Below are positions 6,006 through 13,288 of a stretch of 13,288 bases of DNA, in pieces. The DNA is from CAWBRT01 sp049519595 (GTDB lineage: Bacteria; Acidobacteriota; Terriglobia; Terriglobales; Acidobacteriaceae), in the NCBI GenBank assembly GCA_049519595.1, contig JBEKQP010000115.1, positions 1-13,288 on the forward strand, in the 5' to 3' direction. Position 1 is the first letter of the stretch. Every line of letters begins with the position of its first letter. The position numbers and the translations under genes are program-made. Under the pieces are notes generated by a model. The model was not told the origin of the DNA, made no database searches, and saw only the letters and a program-made list of their open reading frames with translations.

Positions 6006-7510
6006 GCCGCCTCTCCAAGAATGGCTTTGGCCACCGCACGGCGTTGTACTTTTCCGGTCGCCGTACGTGGAATGTTCTCGACGATGTGCAGCTTTTTCGG
6101 ACATTCGAATGCAGCCAGGCGCTGACCGCAAAACTTGAGTAGGGCCGACTCGCTTTCCGGCGTCCGTAAGACGACAGCTGCAGCTACCTCTTCACCCAAC
6201 ACCGGATGCGGGTATCCAAAAGCGACGGCCTCGGCCACGGCAGGGTGGGCCAGCAGAACCTCGTCAATCTGTCGTGGAGCGATCTTTTCGCCGGCGCGGT
6301 TGATCAGCTCCTTGAGACGGCCAGTCAGTTGCAAATATCCGTCGCCGTCAAGGCGTCCTTCGTCGCCGGTGCGAAACCACCCGTCCGCGAACGCGCTGGC
6401 GTTGGCTTCGGGATTGTTTTCATATCCGTTAAAGATGTTGGGACCTTGAATGACGATCTCGCCCCGCTGTCCGGGTTCGAGATGATTGCCTTGCTCGTCC
6501 ATGATGCTGACGCGCACGCTGCCGGTGGCAGGGCCGACCGACCCCGCCTTTCGGGGATGAGGCGGCAGTGGGTTCGAGGCCATCTGGTGTGCCGCCTCCG
6601 TCATTCCATACGCCTCAAGCATGGGGACGCCAAACGCCTCCTCCACTTGGCGCATGATTTGCGGCGACAAGGGTGAGCTGCAGGAGCGGGCAAATCGAAG
6701 CGTTCCGGGCCGATTCGTGCTGTCCAGCCGGGCGGCCCTTTCCAAAAGCAGTTGGTGGATCGTGGGCACGGCCGTATACCAGGTCACGCGTTCTTCCCGC
6801 ACGAGTCGCCAGAAGGCCAGCGGATTGAACTTTCCGGGAACGACCACGGTGCCGCCAGAAAGCAAAGTCGCCAGCGTAGAAGCCACCAAGCCATGGATGT
6901 GGAACAGCGGCATGACACAGAGCGAAACGTCTTCCGGGGCGAGCGCGTAGGAGCCGGCTATGTTGGCAGCGGAAAACGCCAGATTGCCGTGCCGAAGAGG
7001 GACACGCTTGGGACGCCCCGTGCTGCCGCTGGTGTGCAGGACCAGGGCAATATCTCCCGCCGACGGCGGGCTCACGGAAGCCCTTTTCGACGCGCCCTCC
7101 AGGTACACCGCTCCACTGGCGCTTTGCGCCACCGAAAGTACCGGCACGCGATCACGCGCGGCTTCGCGCGCTTCTTCAGCACCGGTTGGAGGACAAATCA
7201 GTAGGCGGGCGGCGGTGTCTTTGAGGTAGAAGCGAAACTCCTCGGAGCGATAGTTATGATTCATGGGCGCGGCGGTGCCGGCCAGCGAAGCTGCCAGAAA
7301 AACGACAATCGCCGGCAGACCGTTGGGCAGCGCGATCGCTACCCGATCGTCGCGACCAATACCCGCCCCGGCTAAGGTTTCCGCCATGGCGAGCACCTGC
7401 CGCCTGAGCGAACCGTAACTGACGCGAGTATCGGTTTCAGGAACAACGATCGCCGTACGACCGTCGGCATGGCTCTCGAGCAACTCCAGTAGCGTAGTCA
7501 CCGGCTTCAT
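6002..7510 (-). CDS. Oxalate-CoA ligase (oxalyl-CoA synthetase, AAE3-type, EC 6.2.1.8)
   Basis: 502 residues, ANL superfamily of adenylating acyl-CoA synthetases. Motifs in order: P-loop TSGSTGRPK (160-168), PLFHIHGL (201-208), YGMTEAAHQM (301-310), TGD (381-383), GRLKELINRAGEKI (397-410) and catalytic Lys487 in TATGK. The segments TWYTAVPTIHQ, RSCSSPLSP and TEAAHQMASNPLP closely match plant AAE3 and yeast Pcs60, which are oxalyl-CoA synthetases, so oxalate is the likely substrate. ATP, CoA and oxalate would give oxalyl-CoA in the cytosol. ATG 7510 was chosen because GGGAGA lies ahead of it, though with a long spacer of about 11 nt. ATG 7528 gives six more residues and has no ribosome binding site. 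It sits between the transporter (88 bp upstream) and the panE2-like gene (4-nt overlap). Confidence 0.88.
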   Translation of the reverse strand: MKPVTTLLELLESHADGRTAIVVPETDTRVSYGSLRRQVLAMAETLAGAGIGRDDRVAIALPNGLPAIVVFLAASLAGTAAPMNHNYRSEEFRFYLKDTAARLLICPPTGAEEAREAARDRVPVLSVAQSASGAVYLEGASKRASVSPPSAGDIALVLHTSGSTGRPKRVPLRHGNLAFSAANIAGSYALAPEDVSLCVMPLFHIHGLVASTLATLLSGGTVVVPGKFNPLAFWRLVREERVTWYTAVPTIHQLLLERAARLDSTNRPGTLRFARSCSSPLSPQIMRQVEEAFGVPMLEAYGMTEAAHQMASNPLPPHPRKAGSVGPATGSVRVSIMDEQGNHLEPGQRGEIVIQGPNIFNGYENNPEANASAFADGWFRTGDEGRLDGDGYLQLTGRLKELINRAGEKIAPRQIDEVLLAHPAVAEAVAFGYPHPVLGEEVAAAVVLRTPESESALLKFCGQRLAAFECPKKLHIVENIPRTATGKVQRRAVAKAILGEAA

Positions 7511-7534
7511 CTGACGTATTTCTCCCATCGGAAC

Positions 7535-7550
7535 GCCGGACGGCGCCGGC
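7535..7550. other. GC-rich hairpin between transporter and ligase genes
   Basis: GCCGG (7535-7539) pairs with CCGGC (7546-7550), with the self-complementary CGGCGCCG overlapping at 7541-7548. It lies in the short spacer between the oxlT-like stop and the ligase start. Such hairpins can set the relative yield of operon cistrons; there is no T-run. Confidence 0.3.
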
Positions 7551-7598
7551 TTGGTTGTGGACTGCGGTCAGAGTGCCACGAGTTGGCATTCAATCCGC

Positions 7599-8936
7599 TC
7601 ATGCAGCGTCTCCCAGTTCGCCCAAGGTGACAGCCTCGACGTCCGGGCGCATGCTCTCGGAGCGCTCAATCGTGCGTTTCGCCAAAGGTCTCAGCCAGAA
7701 GAGAGCCATCAAGGCCGCCACCACGTCGCAAGCGATCATCACCCAGAAAATTGTCACCCACGATCCGGTCTTCACACTTGCCATGGCCGCAACCGGGCCG
7801 GCAAAGATGGAGGCCACTCCCTTGGCCGTGTAGACGATTCCATAGTTGGTTGTCGCCCAAGTCTTGCCGAACAGGTCGCCGGTGATGGCCGGGAACAGTG
7901 AAAAAATCTCGCCCCAGGCAAAAAAAGCCAGGCCCGAGAGGAGGATGAACCATACCGGCCGGGCGATCATCTGCAACAGAGCAAAGACGGCGAGCGCCTC
8001 CAGCATAAAGGCGATGAACATGGTATTTTCGCGGCCGATGTGGTCTGATACCCATCCCCAGAATGGGCGGGTCAGTCCATTGAGAACCCGGTTGCCTTCA
8101 ATCGCCAGCACCAGCGTCGGCATACCAAACACAATCACTTTGTCCACGCCATAGTAGGATGCGATCGGACTAAGCTGCGCGGTGACCACCAGGCCGCCGA
8201 AAGCGAGCATGGTCATCATCACGTAGATCACCCAGAACGAGCCGCTGCGCAGCATCTCGCGGGGCGTGCAATCCACCTCTGAGGTGTGCACGCGCGCCTT
8301 GATCCACGCCTCTTTTTCTCTCCACCCCGGAGGCGCCCACCCGGCGGGAGGTTTGGCTATGAAAGCCGCAGCCAAGAGCACGACCAGCCCCTGTAGAATT
8401 CCCCAGGTCACAAGCGTGTGCGCATAACCCGCGGTCTTTATCATCTTCGCGATCGGGGCAACCGTCAGCGCGGTTCCCACGCCATAGGCCCCGGCGGTGA
8501 GCCCGACGCAGAGTCCGCGGTAGTCGGGGAACCATTTCAGCGCGTTGCCAATCGTTCCTCCATAAACGACCCCGGCACCGACGCCCCCTAGGGTGGAATA
8601 GATCACCAGTTCCCTAACGGTATGCGAATGGCCGGCTCCGGCCCATCCGAGGCCGACCAGCACGCCGCCAATGGCAAGCATGAGTCGAGGTCCGATCCGG
8701 TCTACGAGGTACCCCTCGAAGGGCACCAGCCAGGTCTCTGCCAGTACAAAACCGGCAAAGGCAACTTGAATCGCCGCCAGCGTGGCGTGCAAGCTCACGG
8801 TGAGAGGCTTGGTGAACAGCGTCCAGGCATACTGCAGGTTGGCTATAGCCATCATCGCGACAATACCCGCAAGCAACTGTACCCAGCGGTTCACTCCGGA
8901 TGCGGGGAGATCACGAGAGGCGGTCGAGACAGCCAT
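7599..8936 (-). CDS. oxlT: OxlT-like oxalate transporter (MFS, oxalate/formate antiporter family)
   Basis: 445 residues and 12 predicted membrane helices with a long central cytosolic loop (about 195-228) containing the PPAGWAPPGW pattern of this family. It follows Oxalobacter OxlT closely: NRW at the N-terminus, LQYAWTL in helix 1, VDRIGPR, KWFPDYRG, GEMLR-like PREMLRSGSFW, RPFWGWVSDHIGR, and NYGIVYTAKGVASIF. The two charges that bind oxalate in OxlT (Arg272 and Lys355) are present as Arg290 and Lys372. Pocket residues Gln34, Tyr35, Tyr124, Tyr150 and Trp324 have counterparts Gln35, Tyr36, Tyr125, Tyr151 and Trp341; Tyr328 and Trp352 are changed to Phe345 and Tyr369. GGGAG lies 7 nt before ATG 8936. 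It heads the oxalate operon. The counter-ion need not be formate, since no formate-producing oxc/frc pair is nearby. Confidence 0.85.
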   Translation of the reverse strand: MAVSTASRDLPASGVNRWVQLLAGIVAMMAIANLQYAWTLFTKPLTVSLHATLAAIQVAFAGFVLAETWLVPFEGYLVDRIGPRLMLAIGGVLVGLGWAGAGHSHTVRELVIYSTLGGVGAGVVYGGTIGNALKWFPDYRGLCVGLTAGAYGVGTALTVAPIAKMIKTAGYAHTLVTWGILQGLVVLLAAAFIAKPPAGWAPPGWREKEAWIKARVHTSEVDCTPREMLRSGSFWVIYVMMTMLAFGGLVVTAQLSPIASYYGVDKVIVFGMPTLVLAIEGNRVLNGLTRPFWGWVSDHIGRENTMFIAFMLEALAVFALLQMIARPVWFILLSGLAFFAWGEIFSLFPAITGDLFGKTWATTNYGIVYTAKGVASIFAGPVAAMASVKTGSWVTIFWVMIACDVVAALMALFWLRPLAKRTIERSESMRPDVEAVTLGELGDAA

Positions 8937-9275
8937 GAATCAACTCCCAGAACGGATTTGCAGTGCTCGTCGGCACACGCCTTGGTACCCGGGAAACGCC
9001 ATCTTTGCGTCTGCCGAGGCGATAAGTTCCTGTCGTTCTCGCGATCAACCGGTGAGTTGTCGGCGATGGTAAGCAGCAGGAAATAATCCAGATGGCACAA
9101 ACATAGTTGGAGGTTGGATCCGGGCAGCTAACATTTGCAACGCCATCCGACGCCAAGACAGGCCTTAACAGTCCTTGTACTTTCTGCCGCGCGGTCCGTC
9201 GAAAATCAGTTGGTTCGCAGGCAGCCTGGGGAGATCGGAAACGCATCGTCAACTCTGATTGGGGGACCAAAATAC
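8937..9275. other. Divergent intergenic region upstream of oxlT-like gene
   Basis: It separates the minus-strand oxalate operon from the plus-strand membrane-protein frame that starts near 9276, so it should hold both promoters. I see no convincing -35/-10 pair and no strong dyad; the only symmetrical piece is CAAC-cggtga-GTTG near 9046-9059. Open frames crossing the region on both strands read as unstructured, Arg/Ser/Pro-rich peptides and are not supported as genes. Confidence 0.4.
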
Positions 9276-9702
9276 GTGGATATCGCTCTCATTCCGGGTT
9301 GCCCGGCGCTGATCCTGATTGCGGCTCTTGCCCTGGGGATCTTGCTTCCTCGGCGAAGATCTCGAGCTCTGGAGCGGAGGGCGCGAGAGGCGGGTTTTGG
9401 GCTTCGTGCATTCGGCGAGGCCTTTCGAGGGCACGAACGTCAGCGGAATGGGTTATGCGATCGCCGGATACGTCGGTGCTTTAGTAGGAAACCAGCACGC
9501 GAGGGCGCTCACCTTCGGATTGGAAGCGGGATTGGTAGTTGGCGTGGTTACAGCCATTGCGAACGCACTTATGCCTCTCATCGAATGGACTGCGGAACAT
9601 ATGCCGGCGAAACGTATGGGTGTTATAGGGGTCGGTCTGATACTGATCGGGTTCCTATTGCAGTCCGTCCAGTATTGGGTGACGCTGCTCAGCACAAGCT
9701 AA
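9276..9702 (+). pseudogene. Small membrane protein, apparently split by a frameshift
   Basis: GTG 9276 has a good ribosome binding site (GGGGGA at 9261-9266, 9-nt spacer). It opens a frame with a first membrane helix, LIPGCPALILIAALALGILL, followed by the basic stretch PRRRSRALERR. That frame then turns into Arg-rich nonsense. In the next frame, from about 9400, a convincing C-terminal half appears: GMGYAIAGYVGALVG, a helix EAGLVVGVVTAIANALMPLI, and a last helix GVIGVGLILIGFLLQSVQYW ending at 9702. Joining the two needs a frameshift between about 9350 and 9447. The second half alone, from ATG 9448 (84 residues), lacks a good ribosome binding site. Function is unknown. Either a decayed gene, a sequencing error or two small proteins would fit. 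Confidence 0.45.
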
Positions 9703-9800
9703 CCGACATACGCAATGTGTGTTCTGCCAGACCGCTGACGTTGATGGTTATTGACCAGATCTCGACATGAAAACCCTCCATTCTCCTGCTCACAGATGCA

Positions 9801-11459
9801 CTATAGCCGCTTGGGCTTCTGGTTCGTTCGAGTCAACGATGGCCTCGTCGTGGATTCGGTCCTCTCAGATTGGGTTCTTGGGTTTCGCCATGGCAGGGGG
9901 GTACCGCTACGGTTTCGAATCACGCGCCACGCGACGGCGGCGCTTGTTGCGGACAGGCTTGCGCAAATCAACATGATGATTCGAAATCCAAATACAAATG
10001 AGTTCTCAATCGATTCCTTTATGGCGTCTCTCGTACCGGGACTCAGGCCAGCGGGGACTTGCAATCCGGCCAGTTTGATCTCCTCCGTGTGAACCGTTTG
10101 CAGAACGCTGGGCGGCAGCGACAGGTATGCCAAGCTGTGATTCAGGCGGGAACTGAAGGCGCTCACCATCACGACCCCGAAGACTGCAATAGCAAGCACA
10201 CCCGCGACTCGGGCAACGGCATTGTTAATTCCAGAAGCCGTGCCGACACGGTCTTGGCCCACGGAATTCATCACAACTGTGGTGAGAGGCGCCACCGTAA
10301 CCGCCATCCCGAAACCCAGAACGACCACTGCTGGAAAAAACGCCGTCCAGTAGCCGTCTCCTATGGAGGGCACAGCGAACAGAGCAAAGCCTAACGCCGT
10401 AATGATGGGGCCGATAGTCAACGGAGCTCTCGCGCCATAGCGCGCAACGAGCCCGCCAGACCAGCGGGAAAGAAGAAATATCAGCAAAATCAGTGGGAGC
10501 ACGGCAGCGCCGGCTGCGGTTGCGGAGTATCCCTGAACTTGTATCAGGTTCAGAGGGAACAAGAAGAAAAAAATCCCAATCGCTGAATATAGAAACAGCG
10601 TGAGCAGGTTTGCGCCAGTGAAGCTGCGGGACTCGAACAGCGCGAGTGGGACCATGGGCGAAGTGACACGGGCCTCGACGAATGTGAACCCAACAAGGCA
10701 GCCAAAGCCGATGATCAAGCTCCCAAAAACCAGAGGATGCCCCCAACCTCGGTTGGTAGATTCGATGAAGCCGTAAACCAAGCCGCTCAAGCCGAGGCTG
10801 GCAAAAAGAGCTCCTACCCAATCGACACTGGTTGTCGAATCGCTGCGGCTTTCCGGAACGCGCCAAACAGAAATTGCGATCACCGCCGCTGCCAGGGGGA
10901 CATTGATAAAGAATGCCCAGCGCCAGGAAGCATGCTCGACAAGCCAGCCGCCAAGAACGGGTCCAACCGCGGTTGTGATTGCCGTAAAGCCGGACCAGGT
11001 ACCGATCGCTTGGCCGCGGCTTTTCTCGTCGAATGATGTACTGATAATGGCCAGACTGCCGGGCACGAGGAGTGCGGCGCCCACGCCTTGAATGCTCCTG
11101 GCGAGGGTCAGTTGATGAATGTTCGCGGCAACCCCGCAGCCCGCGGATGCCAAGGCGAAAAGCGCCACGCCTGCCACGAACATCAGACGACGACCAAACA
11201 GATCGCCCAACGAGCCGCCGACTAAAATCAACGCTCCCAGAAAGAGCCCGTAAGACTCGACGACCCATTGGACATCTACCACGGTTGCATTAAAGTGGGC
11301 TTGAATGGCAGGCAAAGCGACATTGACGACCGTGCTATCGATAAACGCCATGCTGGACGCGAGAATGGTCGCAACCAATATCCAGATTCTTGCTTCAGCG
11401 ACACACGTAACTTCGACGGCCCCTGAGCGGATGATGGCGTTATCGCAGGGCGGTCTCAT
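9801..11459 (-). CDS. DHA2-family (EmrB/QacA) MFS efflux transporter
   Basis: 552 residues with 14 predicted membrane helices, the size and topology of drug:H+ antiporter family 2. Motifs: FIDSTVVNVALP in helix 1 (39-50, Asp41), GDLFGRR in loop 2-3 (85-91), ARSIQGVGAALLVPGS in helix 4 (120-135, Arg121), and GPVLGGWLVEHASWRWAFFINVP across helix 5 and the following loop (antiporter motif C). The start at 11459 keeps a short N-terminal tail, MRPPCDNAIIRS, whose Cys-Asp pattern I have seen in relatives, although no ribosome binding site is evident. The C-terminus ends in a basic, Ser/Thr/Arg-rich tail of about 40 residues. Export of a toxic organic compound is expected; substrate unknown. It lies 148 bp after the Old Yellow Enzyme gene on the same strand and may share its transcript. 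Confidence 0.88.
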   Translation of the reverse strand: MRPPCDNAIIRSGAVEVTCVAEARIWILVATILASSMAFIDSTVVNVALPAIQAHFNATVVDVQWVVESYGLFLGALILVGGSLGDLFGRRLMFVAGVALFALASAGCGVAANIHQLTLARSIQGVGAALLVPGSLAIISTSFDEKSRGQAIGTWSGFTAITTAVGPVLGGWLVEHASWRWAFFINVPLAAAVIAISVWRVPESRSDSTTSVDWVGALFASLGLSGLVYGFIESTNRGWGHPLVFGSLIIGFGCLVGFTFVEARVTSPMVPLALFESRSFTGANLLTLFLYSAIGIFFFLFPLNLIQVQGYSATAAGAAVLPLILLIFLLSRWSGGLVARYGARAPLTIGPIITALGFALFAVPSIGDGYWTAFFPAVVVLGFGMAVTVAPLTTVVMNSVGQDRVGTASGINNAVARVAGVLAIAVFGVVMVSAFSSRLNHSLAYLSLPPSVLQTVHTEEIKLAGLQVPAGLSPGTRDAIKESIENSFVFGFRIIMLICASLSATSAAVAWRVIRNRSGTPLPWRNPRTQSERTESTTRPSLTRTNQKPKRL

Positions 11460-11521
11460 GAACGTTATCGATGCGCTTTGGGGTTGATTGGTTCTGCCGA
11501 GGCCGAAGCAGAGCTCGGGCG

Positions 11522-11544
11522 CCAGAATCCTGTTCTGGAGGATT
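11522..11544. other. Overlapping dyads in the OYE-transporter spacer
   Basis: CCAGA (11522-11526) pairs with TCTGG (11534-11538), and AATCC (11526-11530) pairs with GGATT (11540-11544). The two stems overlap and exclude each other. They sit in the 148-bp gap before the DHA2 transporter gene. They may be an operator or mRNA structure; the stems are short and could be chance. Confidence 0.25.
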
Positions 11545-11607
11545 GTGGAGCAAGGAACACATCAATTGACCGGGAACAGGAGGCTGCCGGAACGACGTCG
11601 CCGACGG

Positions 11608-12732
11608 TCACCGAGGCGGAATGTCGCTCTCGGATGCTTTTTCCCAGAGTAGGCAACGCAGACCTTCGCCACTCCTGGCCGGGTTGAAGCATCTGTTGTC
11701 CGAGACACAAGCGGATTTTGTCGTGTCACCGTTCTTCCAGCGGCTCACGAGGTCAGGTTCGCAAATCAGCGGGCGGCTTAAGGCAATATAATCGGACGTC
11801 CCTTCAGACACGAGGCGCTCAGCCACGTCCGGGGTGCGGATTCCACCCACGAGGATGAGCGGCACCTGCACTCTCTGCTTGAAGCGCCGTGCGGCATCCC
11901 GGTAATATCCCTCGTTTTCTTTAGAGACAGCGCCGAAACGTACCGGCTGATACCTGCTTGCCTCGCTGCTTGTGCCGCCGCTCAGTTCGATCGCATTAAT
12001 TCCTGCTTTTTCCAATAATGCCGAAAGTTCGAGCATGTCTTCAACGGAGAAGCCGCCGTCAACATAATCCTCCGAGTTGATCTTAATCAGGATTGGATAG
12101 TCCGCACCGACGGCATGGCGTACGCTACGCAGCACCTCCAAAACCATGCGTCCGCGATTTGCCAGTGTGCCACCATACCCATCTATCCGGTGATTGACCG
12201 CCGGGGAAAGAAATTGATTCAAAAGGTACCCATGGGCCGCATGGATTTCGACAGCGTCAAAACCGGTATGCTGGGCTCTACCCGCAGCATCGCCAAAAGC
12301 ACGCACGACACGGCCAATATCTTCTTGCTTCATCTCCCGGCAGATAGCCGTGCCATTCTTATGAAACACCGACGGCCCCATGGCATCCAAACCGGAAAGG
12401 CTGGCAGCGGCTTGAGCCCCAGCGTGAGCAAGCTGAACGGCGATTTTACCGCCATGCCGATGAACGGCTTCAGTCATCTGGGTCAACCCAGGAAGGGTGC
12501 TGTCGTCATGAATCCCCATCTGCCACGGGCCAGCCTGTCCCTCCCGGCTCACATAACTGTGCCCAGTGATGATAAGACCGACGCCTCCCTCGGCGAGCTT
12601 TGCCATCATGTCGGTAAGTCGGCCAGTACAAGTTCCATCCGTAGTGGCCATACCCTCCCATGTAGCAGAGCGAACAAATCGGTTTGCCAAGCTCATGCCG
12701 TTGATAATGGTTGGCTCGAAAAGGATCGACAT
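11608..12732 (-). CDS. Old Yellow Enzyme family NADH:flavin oxidoreductase (single domain)
   Basis: 374 residues from ATG 12732, chosen because CAGGAG at 12741-12746 lies 8 nt upstream; the next ATG, 12738, would leave only 2 nt. It is a TIM-barrel FMN enzyme: NRFVRSATWEGMAT (17-30), QLAHAGAQ (100-107), EIHAAHGYLLNQFLSP (162-177) with the His164/His167 substrate-binding pair, NHRIDGYGG (180-188), ELSGG (249-253), VGGIRT (295-300) and ALSRPLICEPDL (317-328). It probably reduces an activated C=C bond or a related xenobiotic or metabolic substrate with NAD(P)H. After the barrel comes CVSDNRC-x11-C (Cys342, Cys348, Cys360), like the [4Fe-4S] motif of dienoyl-CoA-reductase-type OYEs but with Asp345 for the second Cys. 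The neighbouring efflux transporter may handle the same class of compound. Confidence 0.88.
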   Translation of the reverse strand: MSILFEPTIINGMSLANRFVRSATWEGMATTDGTCTGRLTDMMAKLAEGGVGLIITGHSYVSREGQAGPWQMGIHDDSTLPGLTQMTEAVHRHGGKIAVQLAHAGAQAAASLSGLDAMGPSVFHKNGTAICREMKQEDIGRVVRAFGDAAGRAQHTGFDAVEIHAAHGYLLNQFLSPAVNHRIDGYGGTLANRGRMVLEVLRSVRHAVGADYPILIKINSEDYVDGGFSVEDMLELSALLEKAGINAIELSGGTSSEASRYQPVRFGAVSKENEGYYRDAARRFKQRVQVPLILVGGIRTPDVAERLVSEGTSDYIALSRPLICEPDLVSRWKNGDTTKSACVSDNRCFNPARSGEGLRCLLWEKASESDIPPR

Positions 12733-12752
12733 AGACATTTCTCCTGAGCTAA

Positions 12753-12764
12753 CGAGATATCTCG
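12753..12764. promoter_or_regulatory. Perfect palindrome CGAGATATCTCG upstream of the OYE gene
   Basis: A 12-bp exact palindrome ends 20 nt before the OYE start codon and just ahead of its ribosome binding site. Position and symmetry fit a repressor operator overlapping the promoter or transcript start, as is common for OYE genes controlled by TetR- or MarR-type regulators. No regulator gene is in the window. Confidence 0.5.
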
Positions 12765-12964
12765 CGCTGTGAATGGGATCAACCGACACCACGAACCACG
12801 CAGCTTAGCACAACGTTACGCTTCGGTTTCTTCTGGTTGGGAAGTAGCGAAAGGACTCCGAGTCCCGCGGGCGCGGATCATAGCATTGGTTCCATGTGGT
12901 TATTCAGCGCCGCGGCGCGCATCTTCTCATGACCACTCCTGTCCGGCGCACAATATGTACAGTG

Positions 12965-13288
12965 CTAGATGTCCATGTATTCCGGATGGTAATCCTTCCA
13001 AATACCTGTCGCCGGGGAAATCAGGCGTACGGGAGCGTCGTCCGCATGTTTGCTGGTCCTCGCCCAGTGCCAGGCGTGCTGAATTTCAGAGCTTTCGAAG
13101 TAACGCGTCTCCGACTGCAGAACCGCCGCTCCTGCCACGACGCGTACGACAATCTCTTCCCACTTGTGAGCACCGACGACTGCCATGCGAGCGATGTGAT
13201 CCGAGAATTTCTGGAGGAATCGCATCTCGTTCCAGGGGGCTTTCCATTCGGCCCCCTGCATTTCGGTGAGATCGGCCAATATGCCGAT
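12965..13288 (-). CDS. SpoIIAA-like (STAS-fold) protein, 5' end beyond the window
   Basis: The visible 107 residues run from the window edge, starting IGILADLTEMQGAEWKA, through FLQKFSDHIARMAVVGAHKW and RYFESSEIQHAWHWARTS. This matches the second half of the SpoIIAA-like/DUF3478 proteins: F-x-x-x-H-x-x-x-I-x-R-x-A-V-V-G-x-x-x-W, then R-Y-F, then A-W-x-W. A typical member has about 35 more residues before this point, so the true start lies past 13288; the TTG at 13279 is not a credible start. A tail of some 28 residues after the last conserved Trp is longer than usual. Relatives are small soluble proteins of unclear role, possibly lipid- or partner-binding. Confidence 0.75.
   Translation of the reverse strand: MGILADLTEMQGAEWKAPWNEMRFLQKFSDHIARMAVVGAHKWEEIVVRVVAGAAVLQSETRYFESSEIQHAWHWARTSKHADDAPVRLISPATGIWKDYHPEYMDI

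Noticed and set aside
5412..6125. 237-codon open frame on the plus strand
   Set aside because: Lies wholly opposite the panE2-like gene and reads as Arg/Pro/His-rich sequence without motifs; a shadow of a GC-rich gene.
9135..9770. 211-codon open frame on the plus strand as one intact gene
   Set aside because: Only the part around 9276-9380 is plausible; the remainder is Arg/Cys-rich nonsense overlapping the evident membrane-protein C-terminus in another frame.
10225..11268. 347-codon open frame on the minus strand
   Set aside because: Out-of-frame shadow of the DHA2 transporter, very Arg-rich with no membrane helices.
12769..13269. 166-codon open frame on the plus strand
   Set aside because: Opposite the SpoIIAA-like gene, Arg/Ser/Pro-rich, no family features.
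1..13288. CRISPR array, tRNA, rRNA, insertion sequence or prophage genes
   Set aside because: No spaced repeat series, cloverleaf pattern, transposase motif or phage gene was found on reading both strands.

Overview
The window comes from a bacterial chromosome of moderately high GC, probably a soil or sediment organism able to use small organic acids. I cannot name the phylum with confidence; Acidobacteriota or a Deltaproteobacteria-like lineage would fit the gene mix. Ribosome binding sites are of the ordinary AGGAG/GGGAG type. No tRNA, rRNA, CRISPR array or transposase was seen.

Left part (1-2510). A truncated, apparently decayed fragment of a D-2-hydroxyacid dehydrogenase lies at the left edge on the minus strand. 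About 640 bases without a recognisable gene follow, containing an 11-bp tandem repeat. Then comes a plus-strand two-domain flavoprotein with a compact four-cysteine motif of the iron-sulfur flavoprotein type.

Centre left (2511-5030). A tightly spaced plus-strand operon encodes an SDF/DAACS-family amino-acid or dicarboxylate symporter and an aspartate/glutamate-racemase-family protein. Both depart from their families at key positions: the transporter lacks the substrate-binding Arg and one sodium-binding Asp of TM8, and the racemase has Ala in place of its first catalytic Cys. The pair looks tuned to an unusual substrate. A small minus-strand ORF and several hairpins follow.

Centre (5031-8936, minus strand). 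Three genes read in the order OxlT-like oxalate transporter, AAE3-type oxalate-CoA ligase, and PanE2-like ketopantoate-reductase-fold enzyme. The last two overlap by an ATGA. Together they describe a compact route: oxalate import, activation to oxalyl-CoA, and NADPH-dependent reduction of oxalyl-CoA to glyoxylate, the role shown for PanE2 in Methylobacterium extorquens. No oxc or frc gene is in the window. This is the most coherent functional system here.

Right part (8937-13288). Divergent from the oxalate operon is a small membrane-protein gene that appears split between two frames. On the minus strand follow a DHA2-family 14-TM drug/proton antiporter, an Old Yellow Enzyme family flavin oxidoreductase with a modified C-terminal cysteine cluster and a perfect palindrome just upstream of its start, and a SpoIIAA-like protein cut off by the right edge of the window.
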